From contig NZ_JAGQDC010000007.1 in the NCBI RefSeq assembly GCF_023282985.1, positions 1-64,000 on the forward strand: DNA of 64,000 nucleotides, in the 5' to 3' direction. Below are positions 9,376-22,385 of this stretch, in pieces. Made by a program: the position numbers and the translations under genes. The stretch is from Serratia silvae (GTDB lineage: Bacteria > Pseudomonadota > Gammaproteobacteria > Enterobacterales > Enterobacteriaceae). Under the pieces are notes generated by a model. It was not told the origin of the DNA and searched no databases. It saw nothing but the letters and a program-made list of their open reading frames with translations. The stretch's first letter is position 1. Every line of letters begins with the position of its first letter.

Positions 9376-10131
9376 CTAGGCTGTTTTAGTCATAATCCAG
9401 CGCTGTTCTCCCACCGCCTGCAGATGAAAATCCACGTCATATACCTTGGATAATAACCCCGGCTCCATTACCTCGTGGGTGCCCCCCTCGGCGACCAACC
9501 GTCCTGATTGCAGCAACCAGACCCGATCGGCCTGTTGCAAGGTATGATTGAGATCGTGAGCACAGACCAGGGCGCTGCGGCCACTTTGGCAAAATTCGCG
9601 CAGCAGGCGATCGAGCGCCACCTTTTGCGCCACATCCAGACTGTTGGTCGGTTCATCGAGCAGCAGTAATTGGCTAAGCGGGTTGACCGTCGGCCAAACC
9701 TGTAACAACACTGCGGCCAGCCGCACCCGTTGCCATTCCCCCCCGGAGAGTTGAGTCAACATGCGGGATAATTTATCCGCCAGCTTTAGGCTACGTGCCA
9801 AATACAGGATGGCTTTTTCCAGCTCGCTTTCTTCCGCCTCGGCGGGCTGATGTAAGGCGAGATATTGAAATACCGGCATTAGCGCAACCGGAGGCTGCTG
9901 CTGACACAGATAAGCCCGGTGCCTTGCCAGTTCATTCCCCGTATACGCTTCCAGTAAACGCCCAGACAGCCGAACTTCGCCAAGCCCTGGCAACATTCCC
10001 GCCAATCTGGCCAACAACGTGCTCTTACCTGCGCCGTTAGGGCCGATCAGGTGCACCTGCAACCCAGCGGCGATCTGCCCAGAAAACGGCACCAATCGCC
10101 CTTCTACCCCTACCTCACTGAGTTGCAGCAT
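9376..10131 (-). CDS. btuD: BtuD, vitamin B12 importer ATPase
   Basis: 251-residue ABC ATPase of the BtuCD-F cobalamin importer. Walker A GPNGAGKST at 30-38, signature LSGGEWQR at 128-135, Walker B LLLLDEP at 155-161 and the switch histidine in CAHDLNHT are all present. It is the last of btuC-btuE-btuD on the minus strand, 16 bp after btuE. Length matches E. coli (249). The arn promoter region follows it instead of nlpC. Confidence 0.95.
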   Translation of the reverse strand: MLQLSEVGVEGRLVPFSGQIAAGLQVHLIGPNGAGKSTLLARLAGMLPGLGEVRLSGRLLEAYTGNELARHRAYLCQQQPPVALMPVFQYLALHQPAEAEESELEKAILYLARSLKLADKLSRMLTQLSGGEWQRVRLAAVLLQVWPTVNPLSQLLLLDEPTNSLDVAQKVALDRLLREFCQSGRSALVCAHDLNHTLQQADRVWLLQSGRLVAEGGTHEVMEPGLLSKVYDVDFHLQAVGEQRWIMTKTA

Positions 10132-10147
10132 GGTTCTGTTCGCTCCT

Positions 10148-10699
10148 TTACTTGGCCAAAGCCTGTTTGATGGCCTCGGACACCTGTGGATCTTCCGGCG
10201 TCATATCCGGCGAGAAGCGTTGGATCACCTGACCATCACGGCCAATCAAGAATTTCTCAAAGTTCCACAGGATATCGCCGGTGTGCTTCGGCGCACGGTC
10301 TTTGCTGCTCATCCGCTCCAGGAAACCACTGCCTTCTGGTACGACGGCCTCTGGCTGTACGGCAATCAGTTCCCGATAAAGCGGATGGCGACCTTCACCA
10401 TTGACTTCGATTTTGGCAAACATTGGGAATTGGACGCCAAAGGTGCCACGGCAAAACGCCAGGATCTCTTCATTGCTGCCCGGTTCCTGGCCAAGAAACT
10501 CATTGGAGGGGAAGCCCAACACCGCAAAACCCTGCTCACGCCAGGTTTCATAAAGCTTTTCCAGACCTTCGTATTGCTTGGTCAGGCCGCATTCCGACGC
10601 TACGTTGACCACCAGCAGCACCTTGCCAGCATAGGCGTTCAGCGTGGTAGATTGGTTCTCAATGGTTTGCAGGGGAATGGCATAAATGGGGTTGCTCAT
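10148..10699 (-). CDS. btuE: BtuE, thioredoxin/glutathione peroxidase
   Basis: 183-residue glutathione-peroxidase-fold enzyme that reduces peroxides. The peroxidatic cysteine is Cys37 in NVASECGLT; this is the cysteine rather than selenocysteine type. The family motifs LGFPSNEFLGQEPG and WNFEKFLI follow. It sits between btuC and btuD as in E. coli, where it is not needed for B12 transport. Confidence 0.94.
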   Translation of the reverse strand: MSNPIYAIPLQTIENQSTTLNAYAGKVLLVVNVASECGLTKQYEGLEKLYETWREQGFAVLGFPSNEFLGQEPGSNEEILAFCRGTFGVQFPMFAKIEVNGEGRHPLYRELIAVQPEAVVPEGSGFLERMSSKDRAPKHTGDILWNFEKFLIGRDGQVIQRFSPDMTPEDPQVSEAIKQALAK

Positions 10700-10769
10700 C
10701 AGATGTTTTCCTTTGGTTTTATTTGCAGGTGAGACAGAAAAACGCCGCCGGGCATTACCGGCAGCCGGT

Positions 10770-11777
10770 TTACCTTACGCTTTTTGTCCGCGCCAGTAAC
10801 CAGATAAAAAGAGGAGCTCCCAGCGTTGCAGTGACCACGCCGATGGGTAATTCCGCCGAAAACAGCGCAATCCGCGCCACCACGTCCGCCACTAACAAGA
10901 CGCCCGCGCCTGCCAAGGCGCAGCCTGGCAGCAGGTAACGTTGGTTGGTCAAACCACTGAGGCGCAAAATATGCGGGATCACCAGGCCGATAAAGCCAAT
11001 CACGCCCGCCAGGGCCACGCTGGTGCCCACCAGCCAGCCGATGGCCAGCACCAGCAGATTACGCCATACGTGCAGAGAGAGGCCCAACTGCCGGGCCTGC
11101 ATTTCGCCAAGCGCCATCAAGTTCAGCACCTTGCCTTGTGCGCATAGCCACAGCAGCGCCGGCAACAGGGCTAACAACAGCCATTTCTGCCGCCAATCCA
11201 CCCCGCCGAAACCACCCATCATCCAATACATCAGTTGCCGCAGGTCGAGGCTCGAACTGAAATACACGGCCCAGGTCATAATCGCGCTGCACACAATCCC
11301 CAGCGCTACCCCCACCAGCAGCAAACGTGCGTTGCTCAACCGGCGACGGCGGGCAAAAATCAGCAACAGGAAGGTCATCACCAGGGCGCCAGCGATGGCG
11401 TTCATGCTCATCAGTGCTACCGGCAGCAGGCCGTTGCCGAACAGCACCGTCAGCACCAGCGCCACTCCGGCACCGTTGGATACGCCAAGCAGTCCAGGCT
11501 CCGCCAGCGGGTTCTCAAACAGGGCCTGCATCGCCGCACCGGCCACCGCCAGGCTTGCCCCCACCAGCATCACCGCCAGCGCCCGTGGCAGGCGCAATTG
11601 CCAGACAAACAGCTGTGCAGGCTCACTCAACCACTGCGCAGGCCAGATCCACAGATCCCCGGCGCTCAGGCTGAAGGCAAATGCCAGCACGACGCCCAGC
11701 GTCAGCCAGGTCAAATAGCGTTTATCGCGGCGGTGTTGATGCTGTTGTAACAAAGTGAAGGTCTGACTGCTCGGCAT
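10770..11777 (-). CDS. btuC: BtuC, vitamin B12 importer permease
   Basis: 335-residue FecCD-family permease with about ten hydrophobic helices, forming the membrane channel of the cobalamin importer with BtuD. Typical segments include [23 protein letters not shown] and [13 protein letters not shown]. coli BtuC is 326. It lies downstream of ihfA but is separated from it by a strong terminator. I saw no cobalamin riboswitch in the leader. Confidence 0.95.
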   Translation of the reverse strand: MPSSQTFTLLQQHQHRRDKRYLTWLTLGVVLAFAFSLSAGDLWIWPAQWLSEPAQLFVWQLRLPRALAVMLVGASLAVAGAAMQALFENPLAEPGLLGVSNGAGVALVLTVLFGNGLLPVALMSMNAIAGALVMTFLLLIFARRRRLSNARLLLVGVALGIVCSAIMTWAVYFSSSLDLRQLMYWMMGGFGGVDWRQKWLLLALLPALLWLCAQGKVLNLMALGEMQARQLGLSLHVWRNLLVLAIGWLVGTSVALAGVIGFIGLVIPHILRLSGLTNQRYLLPGCALAGAGVLLVADVVARIALFSAELPIGVVTATLGAPLFIWLLARTKSVR

Positions 11778-11983
11778 AACTACACAACTTCCCTACTGGC
11801 CGATAGCGGCCTGAAAATAACGTCTTGCAGCAAATAGTAGGAGGTTCGGGCGCTTAGGGGAAGGACTGAGTCATCGAATGGTTGGGAAAACAGCGGCTGG
11901 CATTGCCGGTCATCGGTGCAATGATGGCAATAGACCGGAACAGCATGCAGCGCTGGCCCAGTGAGGTTGATAAACTGGCTAAA

Positions 11984-12011
11984 GAAAAAGGCCGCTTGCG
12001 CGGCCTTTTTG
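11984..12011 (-). terminator. Terminator after ihfA
   Basis: Stem GGCCGC/GCGGCC (11990-11995 and 12000-12005) with loop TTGC, flanked by A5 on the left and T5 on the right, so it can act in both directions. It ends the pheST-ihfA transcript and separates it from btuC. The remainder of the ihfA-btuC gap (11778-11983) shows no gene. Confidence 0.85.
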
Positions 12012-12023
12012 GCGTTGTGTAAC

Positions 12024-12320
12024 CTACTCTTTCGGGCTGGCGTTCTCCACCCGGCTTTTCAGTTTCTGTCCCGGACGGAAAGTGACCACGCGGCGCGCCG
12101 TAATCGGAATGTCCTCACCGGTTTTCGGGTTGCGTCCCGGACGTTGGTTCTTGTCTCGCAAATCAAAATTGCCAAAACCAGACAGCTTGACCTGTTCTCC
12201 GTTCTCCAGAGCTCGACGGACCTCTTCAAAGAACAGTTCTACCAGGTCTTTGGCATCCCGTTTGCTAAGCCCTAGCTTCTCAAACAGGTGTTCTGACATT
12301 TCAGCTTTAGTAAGCGCCAT
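12024..12320 (-). CDS. ihfA: Integration host factor alpha subunit
   Basis: 98-residue HU/IHF-family DNA-bending protein, the alpha chain of the IHF heterodimer. The signature [21 protein letters not shown], ending in the intercalating-proline region, is intact. It starts 4 bp after the pheT stop, so it is probably co-transcribed with pheST, as in E. coli. IHF acts in recombination, replication and promoter architecture. Confidence 0.97.
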   Translation of the reverse strand: MALTKAEMSEHLFEKLGLSKRDAKDLVELFFEEVRRALENGEQVKLSGFGNFDLRDKNQRPGRNPKTGEDIPITARRVVTFRPGQKLKSRVENASPKE

Positions 12321-12324
12321 AGGT

Positions 12325-14712
12325 TCAATCCCTCAAGGATGCTTGGAATCGCTGTTTTAGAGCCTCTACACATTTTGCAACGGTAGCGGCAATCTCCTCT
12401 TCTTCCAGTGTACGGGCGGTATCCTGCAACACCAGACTGATAGCCAGGCTCTTATAACCCTCAGCTACGCCCTTGCCACGGTACACATCAAACAAGTTTA
12501 CGCCAACTACCTGATTTGCGCCAACTTTCTTACACTCTGCCAAAATATCTTCTGCGGCGACGTTTTCAGCCACTACGACGGCGATATCGCGGCGGTTTGC
12601 AGGGAAGCGAGAAACCTCACGGGCTTGAGGCACGGCGCGGCTTGCGAGCTTGTTCCACTCCAATTCAAATACCACAGTTCGGCCGTTAAGATCCAGTTTA
12701 CGCTCAAGTTCTGGGTGAACCACACCGATGAAACCGACACGCTCGCCGTGTAAATAAATGGCCGCACTCTGCCCAGGATGCAGGGCGGGATTGGACTCTG
12801 CCTTGAACTGAATTTCGGATAATTTACCGGTCAGCTCCAATATCGACTCCAGATCCCCTTTCAAATCATAGAAGTCCACCGGCTTTCTTGCCAGATCCCA
12901 ATGCTCATCATGGGTATGCCCGGCAATCACGCCAGCCAGCATGACATCCTGGCGGATACCCAGATTTGCCGCAGTATCAGGGACAAAGCGCAGCCCGCTC
13001 TCAAACAGGCGCACCCGAGTTTGCTGGCGATTCTGGTTGTAAACCACCGCCGAGAGCAGGCCGGTCCACAGTGACAGACGCATCGCGGACATCTCTACCG
13101 AGATCGGGCTTGGCAGGATCAGGGCTTCTTCACCTGGGTGCAGCAACGCCTGCACTTTCGGGTCAACAAAACTGTAAGTAATTGCTTCCTGATAGCCATG
13201 ATCGACCAACATGGTCTTCACGCGCTTCAGGGTCAGATCGGATTCGCGGTGTTTGGTCATCACCAGATCGGCACGTACTGGCACATCCGGGATGTTGTTG
13301 TAGCCATAGACACGGGCCACTTCTTCCACCAAATCTTCTTCGATCTCCATATCGAAACGCCAGCTTGGTGCCACCGCCAGCCAGTTGTCGCCCTGTTCGG
13401 TAACCTGGCAACCCAGGCGGCGCAGAATATCGCTCACCTGTTCGCTTGGCACCACGTGGCCAATCAGGCGATCCAGCTTTTCACGACGCAGCGCAATGGT
13501 GGCACGCTTGGGTAAGGTGCTCTCATCGCTAACGTCAATGATTGGGCCAGCCTGACCACCGCAGATATCGATCAGCAGGCGTGTGGCTCGTTCCATCGCT
13601 TTATGTTGCAGTGCCGGATCTACGCCACGCTCGTAACGATGTGAGGCGTCGGTATGCAGGCCATGACGGCGAGCGCGGCCTGTAATCGACAGCGGGCTGA
13701 AGAAGGCGCACTCCAGCAGCACATCCTGGGTTTCGTCATTCACGCCAGAGTGCTCACCACCAAAGATCCCCCCCATGGCCAACGCTTTTTGCTGATCGGC
13801 AATCACCAGTGTGTCTGCTTGCAGTTTGGCTTCGTTACCATCCAGCAGGCGCAGGGTTTCACCTTCGTGAGCCATACGCACCACGATACCGCCCTCAATA
13901 CGATTGAGATCGAAAGCGTGCATCGGCTGACCCAGTTCCATCAGCACGTAGTTAGTCACGTCAACCACGGCATCAATCGAGCGAATACCGGCGCGGCGCA
14001 GCTTCTCACGCATCCACAACGGTGAAGGGGCCTTTACGTTGATGCCTTTTACTACACGTCCAAGATAACGTGGGCAGGCCTGAGGGGCTTCTACACGGAT
14101 TGGCAGTGTGTCGGTGATGGTGGCGGCAACCGGGCTCATATCCGGCTCGCTAAGCGGCAGTTGGTTCAGCACGGCAACGTCGCGCGCTACGCCAATGATG
14201 CCCAGGCAGTCAGCACGGTTCGGCGTGACGCTGATTTCGATCGCGCTATCGTTCAATTGCAGATAGTCACGGATATCGGTACCGATCGGCGCATCTGCCG
14301 GCAGCTCAATGATGCCATCATGATCGTCTGAAATTGCCAGTTCGGAGAACGAACACAGCATGCCTTCAGAAGGCTCGCCGCGCAGCTTGGCCGCTTTGAT
14401 TTTGAAGTCGCCCGGCAACACTGCCCCGACGGTAGCAACGGCTACTTTCAGGCCTGCACGACAGTTTGGCGCACCACAAACGATGTCTAACAGGCGTTCA
14501 CCGCCCACATCGACTTTGGTGACGCGCAGTTTGTCGGCGTTCGGGTGCTGACCGCACTCCACCACGTGGCCGACGACCACGCCGTTGAATACGCCAGCCA
14601 CCGGCTCAACGCCGTCTACTTCCAGGCCTGCCATGGTGATTTGATCGGATAATGTTTCGCTGCTGATGGCCGGGTTTACCCACTCGCGCAACCAGAGTTC
14701 ACTGAATTTCAT
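12325..14712 (-). CDS. pheT: Phenylalanyl-tRNA synthetase beta subunit
   Basis: 795-residue large chain of the alpha2-beta2 synthetase. In order: an N-terminal tRNA-binding EMAP-like domain (to about 150), the B3/B4 editing domain, the B5 domain, the core-like domain, and a C-terminal FDX-ACB anticodon-binding domain. Length equals E. coli PheT. It follows pheS by 14 bp. Expression is expected to be set by the PheM attenuator upstream. Confidence 0.97.
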   Translation of the reverse strand: MKFSELWLREWVNPAISSETLSDQITMAGLEVDGVEPVAGVFNGVVVGHVVECGQHPNADKLRVTKVDVGGERLLDIVCGAPNCRAGLKVAVATVGAVLPGDFKIKAAKLRGEPSEGMLCSFSELAISDDHDGIIELPADAPIGTDIRDYLQLNDSAIEISVTPNRADCLGIIGVARDVAVLNQLPLSEPDMSPVAATITDTLPIRVEAPQACPRYLGRVVKGINVKAPSPLWMREKLRRAGIRSIDAVVDVTNYVLMELGQPMHAFDLNRIEGGIVVRMAHEGETLRLLDGNEAKLQADTLVIADQQKALAMGGIFGGEHSGVNDETQDVLLECAFFSPLSITGRARRHGLHTDASHRYERGVDPALQHKAMERATRLLIDICGGQAGPIIDVSDESTLPKRATIALRREKLDRLIGHVVPSEQVSDILRRLGCQVTEQGDNWLAVAPSWRFDMEIEEDLVEEVARVYGYNNIPDVPVRADLVMTKHRESDLTLKRVKTMLVDHGYQEAITYSFVDPKVQALLHPGEEALILPSPISVEMSAMRLSLWTGLLSAVVYNQNRQQTRVRLFESGLRFVPDTAANLGIRQDVMLAGVIAGHTHDEHWDLARKPVDFYDLKGDLESILELTGKLSEIQFKAESNPALHPGQSAAIYLHGERVGFIGVVHPELERKLDLNGRTVVFELEWNKLASRAVPQAREVSRFPANRRDIAVVVAENVAAEDILAECKKVGANQVVGVNLFDVYRGKGVAEGYKSLAISLVLQDTARTLEEEEIAATVAKCVEALKQRFQASLRD

Positions 14713-14726
14713 GTGATATTCCCGCC

Positions 14727-15794
<1,068 letters not shown>

Positions 15795-15852
15795 TCAAGC
15801 CGTAGCCAAGCAAGCGCCGTGGGCCTGAAAGGCGCAGAAGGTGGCCAAAAAC

Positions 15853-15923
15853 AAAAAAGCCTCCACTTGGGAGGCTTAGGCGCTACTTTCCGTTTCTTTT
15901 CTTACGCGCAAAGCCTCCTGAAG
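15853..15923 (-). terminator. Attenuator of the pheST operon
   Basis: On the minus strand, AAGCCTCC (15877-15870) and GGAGGCTT form a stem followed by T6 (terminator, 15853-15877). A competing arm CAGGAGGCTT (15920-15911), just after the PheM stop, can pair with the same AAGCCTCC as an antiterminator. This is the arrangement of the E. coli pheST attenuator: slow translation of the PheM Phe codons favours read-through. Confidence 0.85.
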
Positions 15924-15968
15924 TCAGGCGCTAAAGTAAAAAAAGAAGCGGAAAATAACAGCGTGCAT
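15924..15968 (-). CDS. pheM: PheM leader peptide
   Basis: 14-residue leader peptide, [14 protein letters not shown], five of whose residues are Phe (FRFFFYF). E. coli PheM is [14 protein letters not shown], so the Phe cluster is fully conserved. It is too short for usual gene calls. Its translation senses charged tRNA-Phe and controls the attenuator that begins at its stop codon. Confidence 0.92.
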   Translation of the reverse strand: [14 protein letters not shown]

Positions 15969-16003
15969 GATGGTGATACCTTGTTGATAGATTGGTTACC
16001 AGT

Positions 16004-16030
16004 GTGATAGCGCCAGCCGATAAAAGTCAA
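16004..16030 (-). promoter_or_regulatory. Candidate promoter of pheM-pheS-pheT
   Basis: On the minus strand TTGACT (16030-16025) is a good -35; TATCAC (16009-16004) is a weak -10 after a 15-bp spacer. The position between the rplT terminator and pheM suits the known pheST promoter. The exact -10 is uncertain. Confidence 0.4.
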
Positions 16031-16052
16031 TATCTGTATTGGGAACAAACAG

Positions 16053-16080
16053 TAAAAGAGGGAGCAAGCTCCCTCTTTTC
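16053..16080 (-). terminator. Terminator after rplT
   Basis: Near-perfect palindrome AAAAGAGGGA-GCAAGC-TCCCTCTTTT centred at 16067, rich in T after the stem on both strands. It lies between rplT and the pheM promoter and separates the two transcription units, as in E. coli. Confidence 0.85.
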
Positions 16081-16087
16081 GACTAGC

Positions 16088-16462
<375 letters not shown>

Positions 16463-16487
16463 TTATTCTAGATTCAAAAAATATGGC

Positions 16488-16709
<222 letters not shown>

Positions 16710-16782
16710 TTAAACAACGAATCAGTGAGGCGAATAAAACCCACGCACGCTTGCACGGCGTGGGTTCGATTACTTGGAAGCC

Positions 16783-17337
<555 letters not shown>

Positions 17338-19266
17338 TTATTCCTCCAGTTGATGAAGACTTCGGCTGCGTATCTCATGTAGCAGCTTGTCTACGACTTC
17401 TTGTACGTCCAGGCTCCCCAGGTCTTTGCCACGGCGGGTACGAACGGCAACTTTGCCTGATTCGACCTCTTTATCACCGCACACCAACATGTATGGAACC
17501 CGTCGTAAAGTATGTTCGCGAATTTTAAAGCCAATCTTCTCGTTTCTCAAGTCCGCTTTTGCCCGAATGCCTGCATCTTGCAGTTTTTTGGTCAATTGCT
17601 GGACGTAATCAGACTGGCTGTCGGTGATATTCATCACCACTACCTGCACTGGAGCAATCCAGGTTGGGTAGAAACCGGCATATTCTTCGGTAAGGATACC
17701 GATGAAGCGCTCCATGGAGCCAAGAATAGCACGGTGGATCATTACCGGGACCACGCGTTCGTTGTTTTCGCCAACATACGACGCGCCTAAACGGCCCGGT
17801 AAGAAGAAATCGAGTTGCACGGTACCACATTGCCATGCGCGATCCAAACAATCATGCAAGGTAAATTCAATTTTTGGTCCGTAGAAAGCGCCCTCACCCG
17901 GCTGATATTCAAACGGAATCCCGTTTTCAGTCAGCGCAGCGGCCAGATCGTTTTCGGCTCGAGTCCACATTTCGTCAGTACCAATGCGCTTCTCTGGACG
18001 GGTGGACAGTTTCACCACAATCTTTTCGAAGCCAAAGACACCGTACATATCGTAGACCATTTTGATGCAGTCGTTCACTTCGGAACGCACCTGATCCTCG
18101 GTACAGAAGATATGGGCATCGTCCTGAGTGAAGCCACGCACACGCATCAGACCATGCAGCGAACCGGATGGTTCGTTACGGTGGCAGCTGCCGAACTCAC
18201 CCATACGCAGCGGCAAATCACGGTAGGACTTCAGGCCTTGATTGAAGATCTGCACGTGGCCCGGGCAGTTCATCGGCTTGATGCAATATTCACGGTTTTC
18301 TGACGAAGTGGTGAACATGGCGTCTTTGTAGTTTTCCCAGTGCCCGGTTTTTTCCCACAGCACACGGTCCATCATGAACGGCCCTTTCACTTCCTGATAC
18401 TGGTGCTCTTTGAGCTTCATGCGCACAAAGGCTTCCAGTTCGCGGAAGATAGTCCAGCCGTCGTTATGCCAGAACACCATGCCTGGAGCCTCTTCCTGCA
18501 TATGATACAGGTCGAGTTGCTTGCCGATTTTGCGGTGATCACGCTTGGCCGCTTCTTCCAGGCGTTGCAGGTAGGCGTTCAGCTGCTTCTTGTCTGCCCA
18601 GGCAGTGCCGTAGACACGTTGCAGCATTTTGTTTTTGCTGTCGCCACGCCAGTAAGCACCGGAGGTTTTCTGCAGTTTGAAGTGATGGCAGAAACGCATG
18701 TTCGGCACGTGCGGGCCACGGCACATATCCACGTATTCTTCGTGATGATACAGGCCAGGTTGGTCGTCATGGCTGATATTTTCATCCAGAATCGCCACCT
18801 TGTAGCTTTCGCCACGGGCCGCGAAGGTGTCGCGGGCTTCCTGCCAGCTCACTTTTTTCTTGATGACGTCATAATCTTTGTCGGCCAATTCATGCATCCG
18901 CTTCTCCAGCAGATCCAGATCTTCCTGCGTCAGGGTATGGTCGAGGTCAACATCATAGTAGAAACCGTTGTCGATCACCGGGCCAATCGCCATTTTGGTA
19001 TCTGGCCACAACTGTTTGATCGCATGACCCAACAGGTGCGCACAGGAGTGGCGCATGATTTCCAGGCCTTCGGCATCTTTGATGGTAATGATGGCCAGTT
19101 GTGCATCGGATTCGATGGCATCGTTGGCATCGACCAGTTCACCGTTAACGCGGCCAGCAATACAGGCTTTGGCAAGGCCAGGGCCGATATCACGGGCAAC
19201 ATCCATAGGGGAAACGGCATGGTCGTATTGACGCTGACTTCCGTCAGGAAGAGTAATAACAGGCAT
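17338..19266 (-). CDS. thrS: Threonyl-tRNA synthetase
   Basis: 642-residue class II synthetase, same length as E. coli. Domains in order: TGS (1-61), editing domain with HSCAHLLGH at 73-81, catalytic core with the zinc cysteine in KPMNCPGH, and the C-terminal anticodon domain. It charges tRNA-Thr and represses its own mRNA by binding a leader that mimics the anticodon. First gene of the translation block. Confidence 0.97.
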   Translation of the reverse strand: MPVITLPDGSQRQYDHAVSPMDVARDIGPGLAKACIAGRVNGELVDANDAIESDAQLAIITIKDAEGLEIMRHSCAHLLGHAIKQLWPDTKMAIGPVIDNGFYYDVDLDHTLTQEDLDLLEKRMHELADKDYDVIKKKVSWQEARDTFAARGESYKVAILDENISHDDQPGLYHHEEYVDMCRGPHVPNMRFCHHFKLQKTSGAYWRGDSKNKMLQRVYGTAWADKKQLNAYLQRLEEAAKRDHRKIGKQLDLYHMQEEAPGMVFWHNDGWTIFRELEAFVRMKLKEHQYQEVKGPFMMDRVLWEKTGHWENYKDAMFTTSSENREYCIKPMNCPGHVQIFNQGLKSYRDLPLRMGEFGSCHRNEPSGSLHGLMRVRGFTQDDAHIFCTEDQVRSEVNDCIKMVYDMYGVFGFEKIVVKLSTRPEKRIGTDEMWTRAENDLAAALTENGIPFEYQPGEGAFYGPKIEFTLHDCLDRAWQCGTVQLDFFLPGRLGASYVGENNERVVPVMIHRAILGSMERFIGILTEEYAGFYPTWIAPVQVVVMNITDSQSDYVQQLTKKLQDAGIRAKADLRNEKIGFKIREHTLRRVPYMLVCGDKEVESGKVAVRTRRGKDLGSLDVQEVVDKLLHEIRSRSLHQLEE

Positions 19267-19288
19267 TCATAATTCCTTATCTACAGTG

Positions 19289-19309
19289 GTGACCCACACG
19301 ACAGATCAC
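19289..19309 (-). promoter_or_regulatory. thrS translational operator, anticodon-like hairpin
   Basis: On the minus strand GTGATC-TGTCGTGTG-GGTCAC can fold with CGT in the loop, just before AAGGA and the thrS ATG. It is nearly identical to domain 2 of the E. coli thrS operator, where the loop imitates the tRNA-Thr anticodon. The rest of the 304-bp gap (19267-19570) must hold the thrS promoter and that of the rightward gene, but I cannot place them firmly. Confidence 0.75.
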
Positions 19310-19570
19310 ATGCAGTACAGATATTTTGGTTAGTGTTTAGTCAGTTATGCGTCATATCTCGCCCACAATTGCCAGATTGACGCACAACTTGGTCCGTTAA
19401 TAACACGCGAACCTCCAGTGGCTGTTCACAGCCTTGCAGATAGTAACATTAAAACTGTGGAGGATAAATAAAGCGCAGTTTACCCTGCTGCATAATTGAT
19501 CGCACTTGACTTACCACAATAACCCAGACAAATTACCCGGGTAAAATAATTTAACCCGGATATAAAGCAT

Positions 19571-20152
19571 ATGAAAATCATCAATACGCCAAGCTGCACC
19601 GCCTTCTTGCAGCATCAACGAGTGGCTGCCGGGTCTTATGCCGATGTCGCTCAGGCGCTTGCTGCGATGGATCTTACTGCCGGTGGGCTGTTAGTGTTTG
19701 ATGATGCCACCGGCTCCCAGGTGGATTACCCTTGGCCAGCAGGCTACGTTTGGCCTCAGCCTGGCGGCGATGCCGCTGAGCTTGATAGCAGCGAACCGGC
19801 AGCTCAGTCCTCGGTTGGTCGGCCCAAGCTCGGCGTGGTGGCCCGCGAAGTGACCCTCCTGCCCCGTCATTGGGAATGGCTGGCACAACAGCGTGGTGGA
19901 GCTTCTGCGGCGCTACGCCGTCTGGTTGATGAAGCCCGGCGTACTGCGGTTGAGCAGGATAATGAGCGCCGCATCAAGGAGAACAGCTATCGCTTTATGA
20001 GCGCCATCGCCGGCTCTTTACCAGGCTATGAAGAAGCCACACGCACACTGTTTGGCCACGACGGCAAGTTGTTTGCCGAGCGAATTGCGCAATGGCCTGC
20101 CGATATTCAGGCGCATCTGGCCTGGATGACTCGCGATGCGTTCCCCCGCTGA
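19571..20152 (+). CDS. DUF2239 family protein
   Basis: 193-residue soluble protein of unknown function. The central segment RPKLGVVAREVTLLPRHWEWL is the hallmark of DUF2239 as I remember it. The N-terminal half is variable, and the C-terminal half is helical and charged (LVDEARRTAVEQDNERRIKENSYRFM). No signal peptide or membrane segment. It is divergent from thrS and 72 bp ahead of a MATE gene. The family assignment is from motif memory. Confidence 0.75.
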   Translation: MKIINTPSCTAFLQHQRVAAGSYADVAQALAAMDLTAGGLLVFDDATGSQVDYPWPAGYVWPQPGGDAAELDSSEPAAQSSVGRPKLGVVAREVTLLPRHWEWLAQQRGGASAALRRLVDEARRTAVEQDNERRIKENSYRFMSAIAGSLPGYEEATRTLFGHDGKLFAERIAQWPADIQAHLAWMTRDAFPR

Positions 20153-20224
20153 TCACCCATAACGTTATTGATAAGCATTGATAGCGCTCTTTACAGGCCT
20201 TTCAGGCGCAGGAAAAATTATTAA

Positions 20225-21589
20225 ATGCAAACCCATCCGCAGCACAAACAGCCACCGCTTTGGCGCATCTATCTGATCTTTTTGGTGCCCATGGTGCTGT
20301 CCAACTTCCTGCAAGGATTTTCAGGCACGCTGAACGGCATCTATATCGGCCAGATGCTAGGCACCCATGCGTTGGCCGCCATCTCCAGTATGTTCCCGGT
20401 CATCTTCTTCTTTATCTCACTGGTGATTGGCGTTGGTGCCGGTGCCTCGGTGCTGATTGGGCAGGCATGGGGCGCGAATGAACCAGAGAAAGTCAAATCT
20501 ATTGCCGGTACGGCCTTGATGCTGGGCGTATCGCTTGGCTTACTGGCGGCGATATTCGGCAGCCTGTTTGCCCGTCAGGCGCTACAAGCGCTAGGCACAC
20601 CAGCAGATGTGCTTGAAGAAGCAGTCTCTTACGCCCGCATCATGATGCTGATTATGCCGTTGTTGCTAGTATTTGTGTTGTTCACCCAGCTGCTGCGCGG
20701 CGTCAGCGACACGGTCTCGCCACTCTTGGCCCTGCTACTGTCTACCGTCGTCGGTTTGCTGCTCACCCCAGCCCTGATCCGTGGCTGGCTGGGCTTTACC
20801 CCCATGGGCATACAGAGCGCCGCCTTGGCGGGGATGGTCGGTAACGCACTGGCGATGGTGTATCTGACATTGCGCCTACGCCGCAAAAAACACGTGCTGG
20901 CCCCCGACCGAGCCATGCTGGCCGCGCTAAAGTTAGATACGGTGGTACTACGCAAAGTGTTACATATTGGCCTACCCACCGGTTTACAAATGGTGGTAAT
21001 TTCTATCTCGGAATTGCTCATCCTGACATTGGTCAACCGCCACGGTTCGGATGCCACGGCAGCCTATGGCGCAGTGACACAGATCGTTAACTATGTGCAA
21101 TTCCCTGCTCTGTCGATTGCCGTCACCGCCTCCATTTTGGGCGCTCAGGCTATCGGCGCAGGCAAAACCGAGCGCATTGCTCCCATCTTGCGCACAGGGC
21201 TGTTTATCAACTTCTGGCTGACCGGCTCGTTGATTATTCTGGTCTACCTGCTGTCACATTGGCTGCTGGGCCTGTTCCTGACCAGCCCGGTAGTCTTGGC
21301 AGAAGCAGAGCATTTACTGCATATCATGCTGTGGAGCATGTTGGTGTTTGGTTTCCAGGCAATTGTCGGCGGTATCATGCGCGCCAGTGGCGTGGTGTTA
21401 GTACCGGTGACGATCTCCATTCTCAGCATCGTGGCCGTACAGTTGCCAGCGGCCTATCTGCTCAGCAATCACTTTGGATTAGAGGGGGTATGGATGGCGT
21501 TCCCTATCGCCTATTTGACAATGTTGGCATTACAGACAACGTTTTATAGATTGGTATGGCGGCACAAAAAAATTGAGCGTCTGGTCTGA
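20225..21589 (+). CDS. MATE family drug/cation antiporter
   Basis: 454-residue membrane protein with about 12 helices in two homologous halves. The N-half carries LVPMVLSNFLQGFSGTLNGIYIGQMLG and IGVGAGASVLIGQAWGA, typical of multidrug and toxic compound extrusion proteins. The substrate cannot be told from sequence. It stands between the DUF2239 gene and marC on the same strand. Confidence 0.9.
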   Translation: MQTHPQHKQPPLWRIYLIFLVPMVLSNFLQGFSGTLNGIYIGQMLGTHALAAISSMFPVIFFFISLVIGVGAGASVLIGQAWGANEPEKVKSIAGTALMLGVSLGLLAAIFGSLFARQALQALGTPADVLEEAVSYARIMMLIMPLLLVFVLFTQLLRGVSDTVSPLLALLLSTVVGLLLTPALIRGWLGFTPMGIQSAALAGMVGNALAMVYLTLRLRRKKHVLAPDRAMLAALKLDTVVLRKVLHIGLPTGLQMVVISISELLILTLVNRHGSDATAAYGAVTQIVNYVQFPALSIAVTASILGAQAIGAGKTERIAPILRTGLFINFWLTGSLIILVYLLSHWLLGLFLTSPVVLAEAEHLLHIMLWSMLVFGFQAIVGGIMRASGVVLVPVTISILSIVAVQLPAAYLLSNHFGLEGVWMAFPIAYLTMLALQTTFYRLVWRHKKIERLV

Positions 21590-21661
21590 CACTGGCAGTT
21601 GTAAAAGCTTTTGGGCGTAGCGACTGCGCCCTCATTTCATTCTCTTTCTGGGGTTTGTTTT

Positions 21662-22348
21662 ATGTCGAGTATTCTGCAGTTGTTTCAGGTCATCGGACTG
21701 GGGCTAGCCCTACTGTTGCCACTGGCCAACCCGCTGACCACCGTGGCGCTGCTGCTTGGTCTGTCGGGAAATATGACCAACGAAGAGCGCAACCATCAGT
21801 CGCTGATGGCTTCAATATACGTGTTCCTTATCATGACAGTGACATTCTATGCTGGTCAACTGGTTATGAGCACTTTTGGGATTTCCATCCCCGGCTTGCG
21901 TATCGCCGGTGGTTTGATTGTCGCCTTTATCGGTTTTCGCATGTTATTTCCACAGCAAAGTGCCGATGAAGCACCAGAGGTAGAAACCAAAAGTAGAGAA
22001 CTGCGCAAGAAAACCTCGGCCAATATCGCCTTTGTACCGCTGGCCATGCCAAGTACTGCCGGGCCGGGTACTATCGCCATGATCATCAGTACCGCGTCCA
22101 GCGTCAAAGAAAATACGCTGGGCTTTGCCCATTGGGTATTGCTGGCCGCGCCGGTGACCATTTTCCTGACGATAGCGATCATTCTGTGGATCTGTTTACG
22201 CAGCTCCACGGCGATCATGAAACTGGTTGGTGAAAGCGGTATCGAGGCCATTTCCCGCCTGATGGGCTTCCTGCTGGTGTGCATGGGCGTGCAGTTTATT
22301 ATCAACGGCGTGTTGGAGCTGATCTCTACGTACGTGCCAATGACCTAA
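21662..22348 (+). CDS. marC: MarC family inner-membrane protein
   Basis: 228-residue, six-helix membrane protein. It follows E. coli MarC closely: [48 protein letters not shown] and [21 protein letters not shown]. Start set at ATG 21662, which has GGGG upstream; the open frame reaches 17 codons further with no site. MarC has no settled function; the earlier link to drug resistance was withdrawn. Confidence 0.9.
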   Translation: MSSILQLFQVIGLGLALLLPLANPLTTVALLLGLSGNMTNEERNHQSLMASIYVFLIMTVTFYAGQLVMSTFGISIPGLRIAGGLIVAFIGFRMLFPQQSADEAPEVETKSRELRKKTSANIAFVPLAMPSTAGPGTIAMIISTASSVKENTLGFAHWVLLAAPVTIFLTIAIILWICLRSSTAIMKLVGESGIEAISRLMGFLLVCMGVQFIINGVLELISTYVPMT

Positions 22349-22355
22349 CCCAACC

Positions 22356-22382
22356 GACCCCGCAATCGCGGGGCCAATTTGA
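22356..22382. terminator. Shared terminator between convergent marC and permease
   Basis: CCCCGC-AATC-GCGGGG stem (22358-22373) followed by a short T run on the plus strand, lying between two genes that converge. It probably serves marC; the left side has no T/A tract, so its role for the permease is less clear. Confidence 0.6.
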
Positions 22383-22385
22383 TCT

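Noticed and set aside
10945-11750. Overlapping plus-strand frames of up to 257 codons
   Set aside because: Antisense to btuC; composition rich in Pro, Ser, Arg, as expected of a shadow.
11778-11983. Cobalamin riboswitch in front of btuC
   Set aside because: Searched the leader for the B12-box pattern; none convincing.
18340-19272. Open frame of 310 codons on the plus strand
   Set aside because: Antisense to thrS, with no domain, signal or ribosome site.
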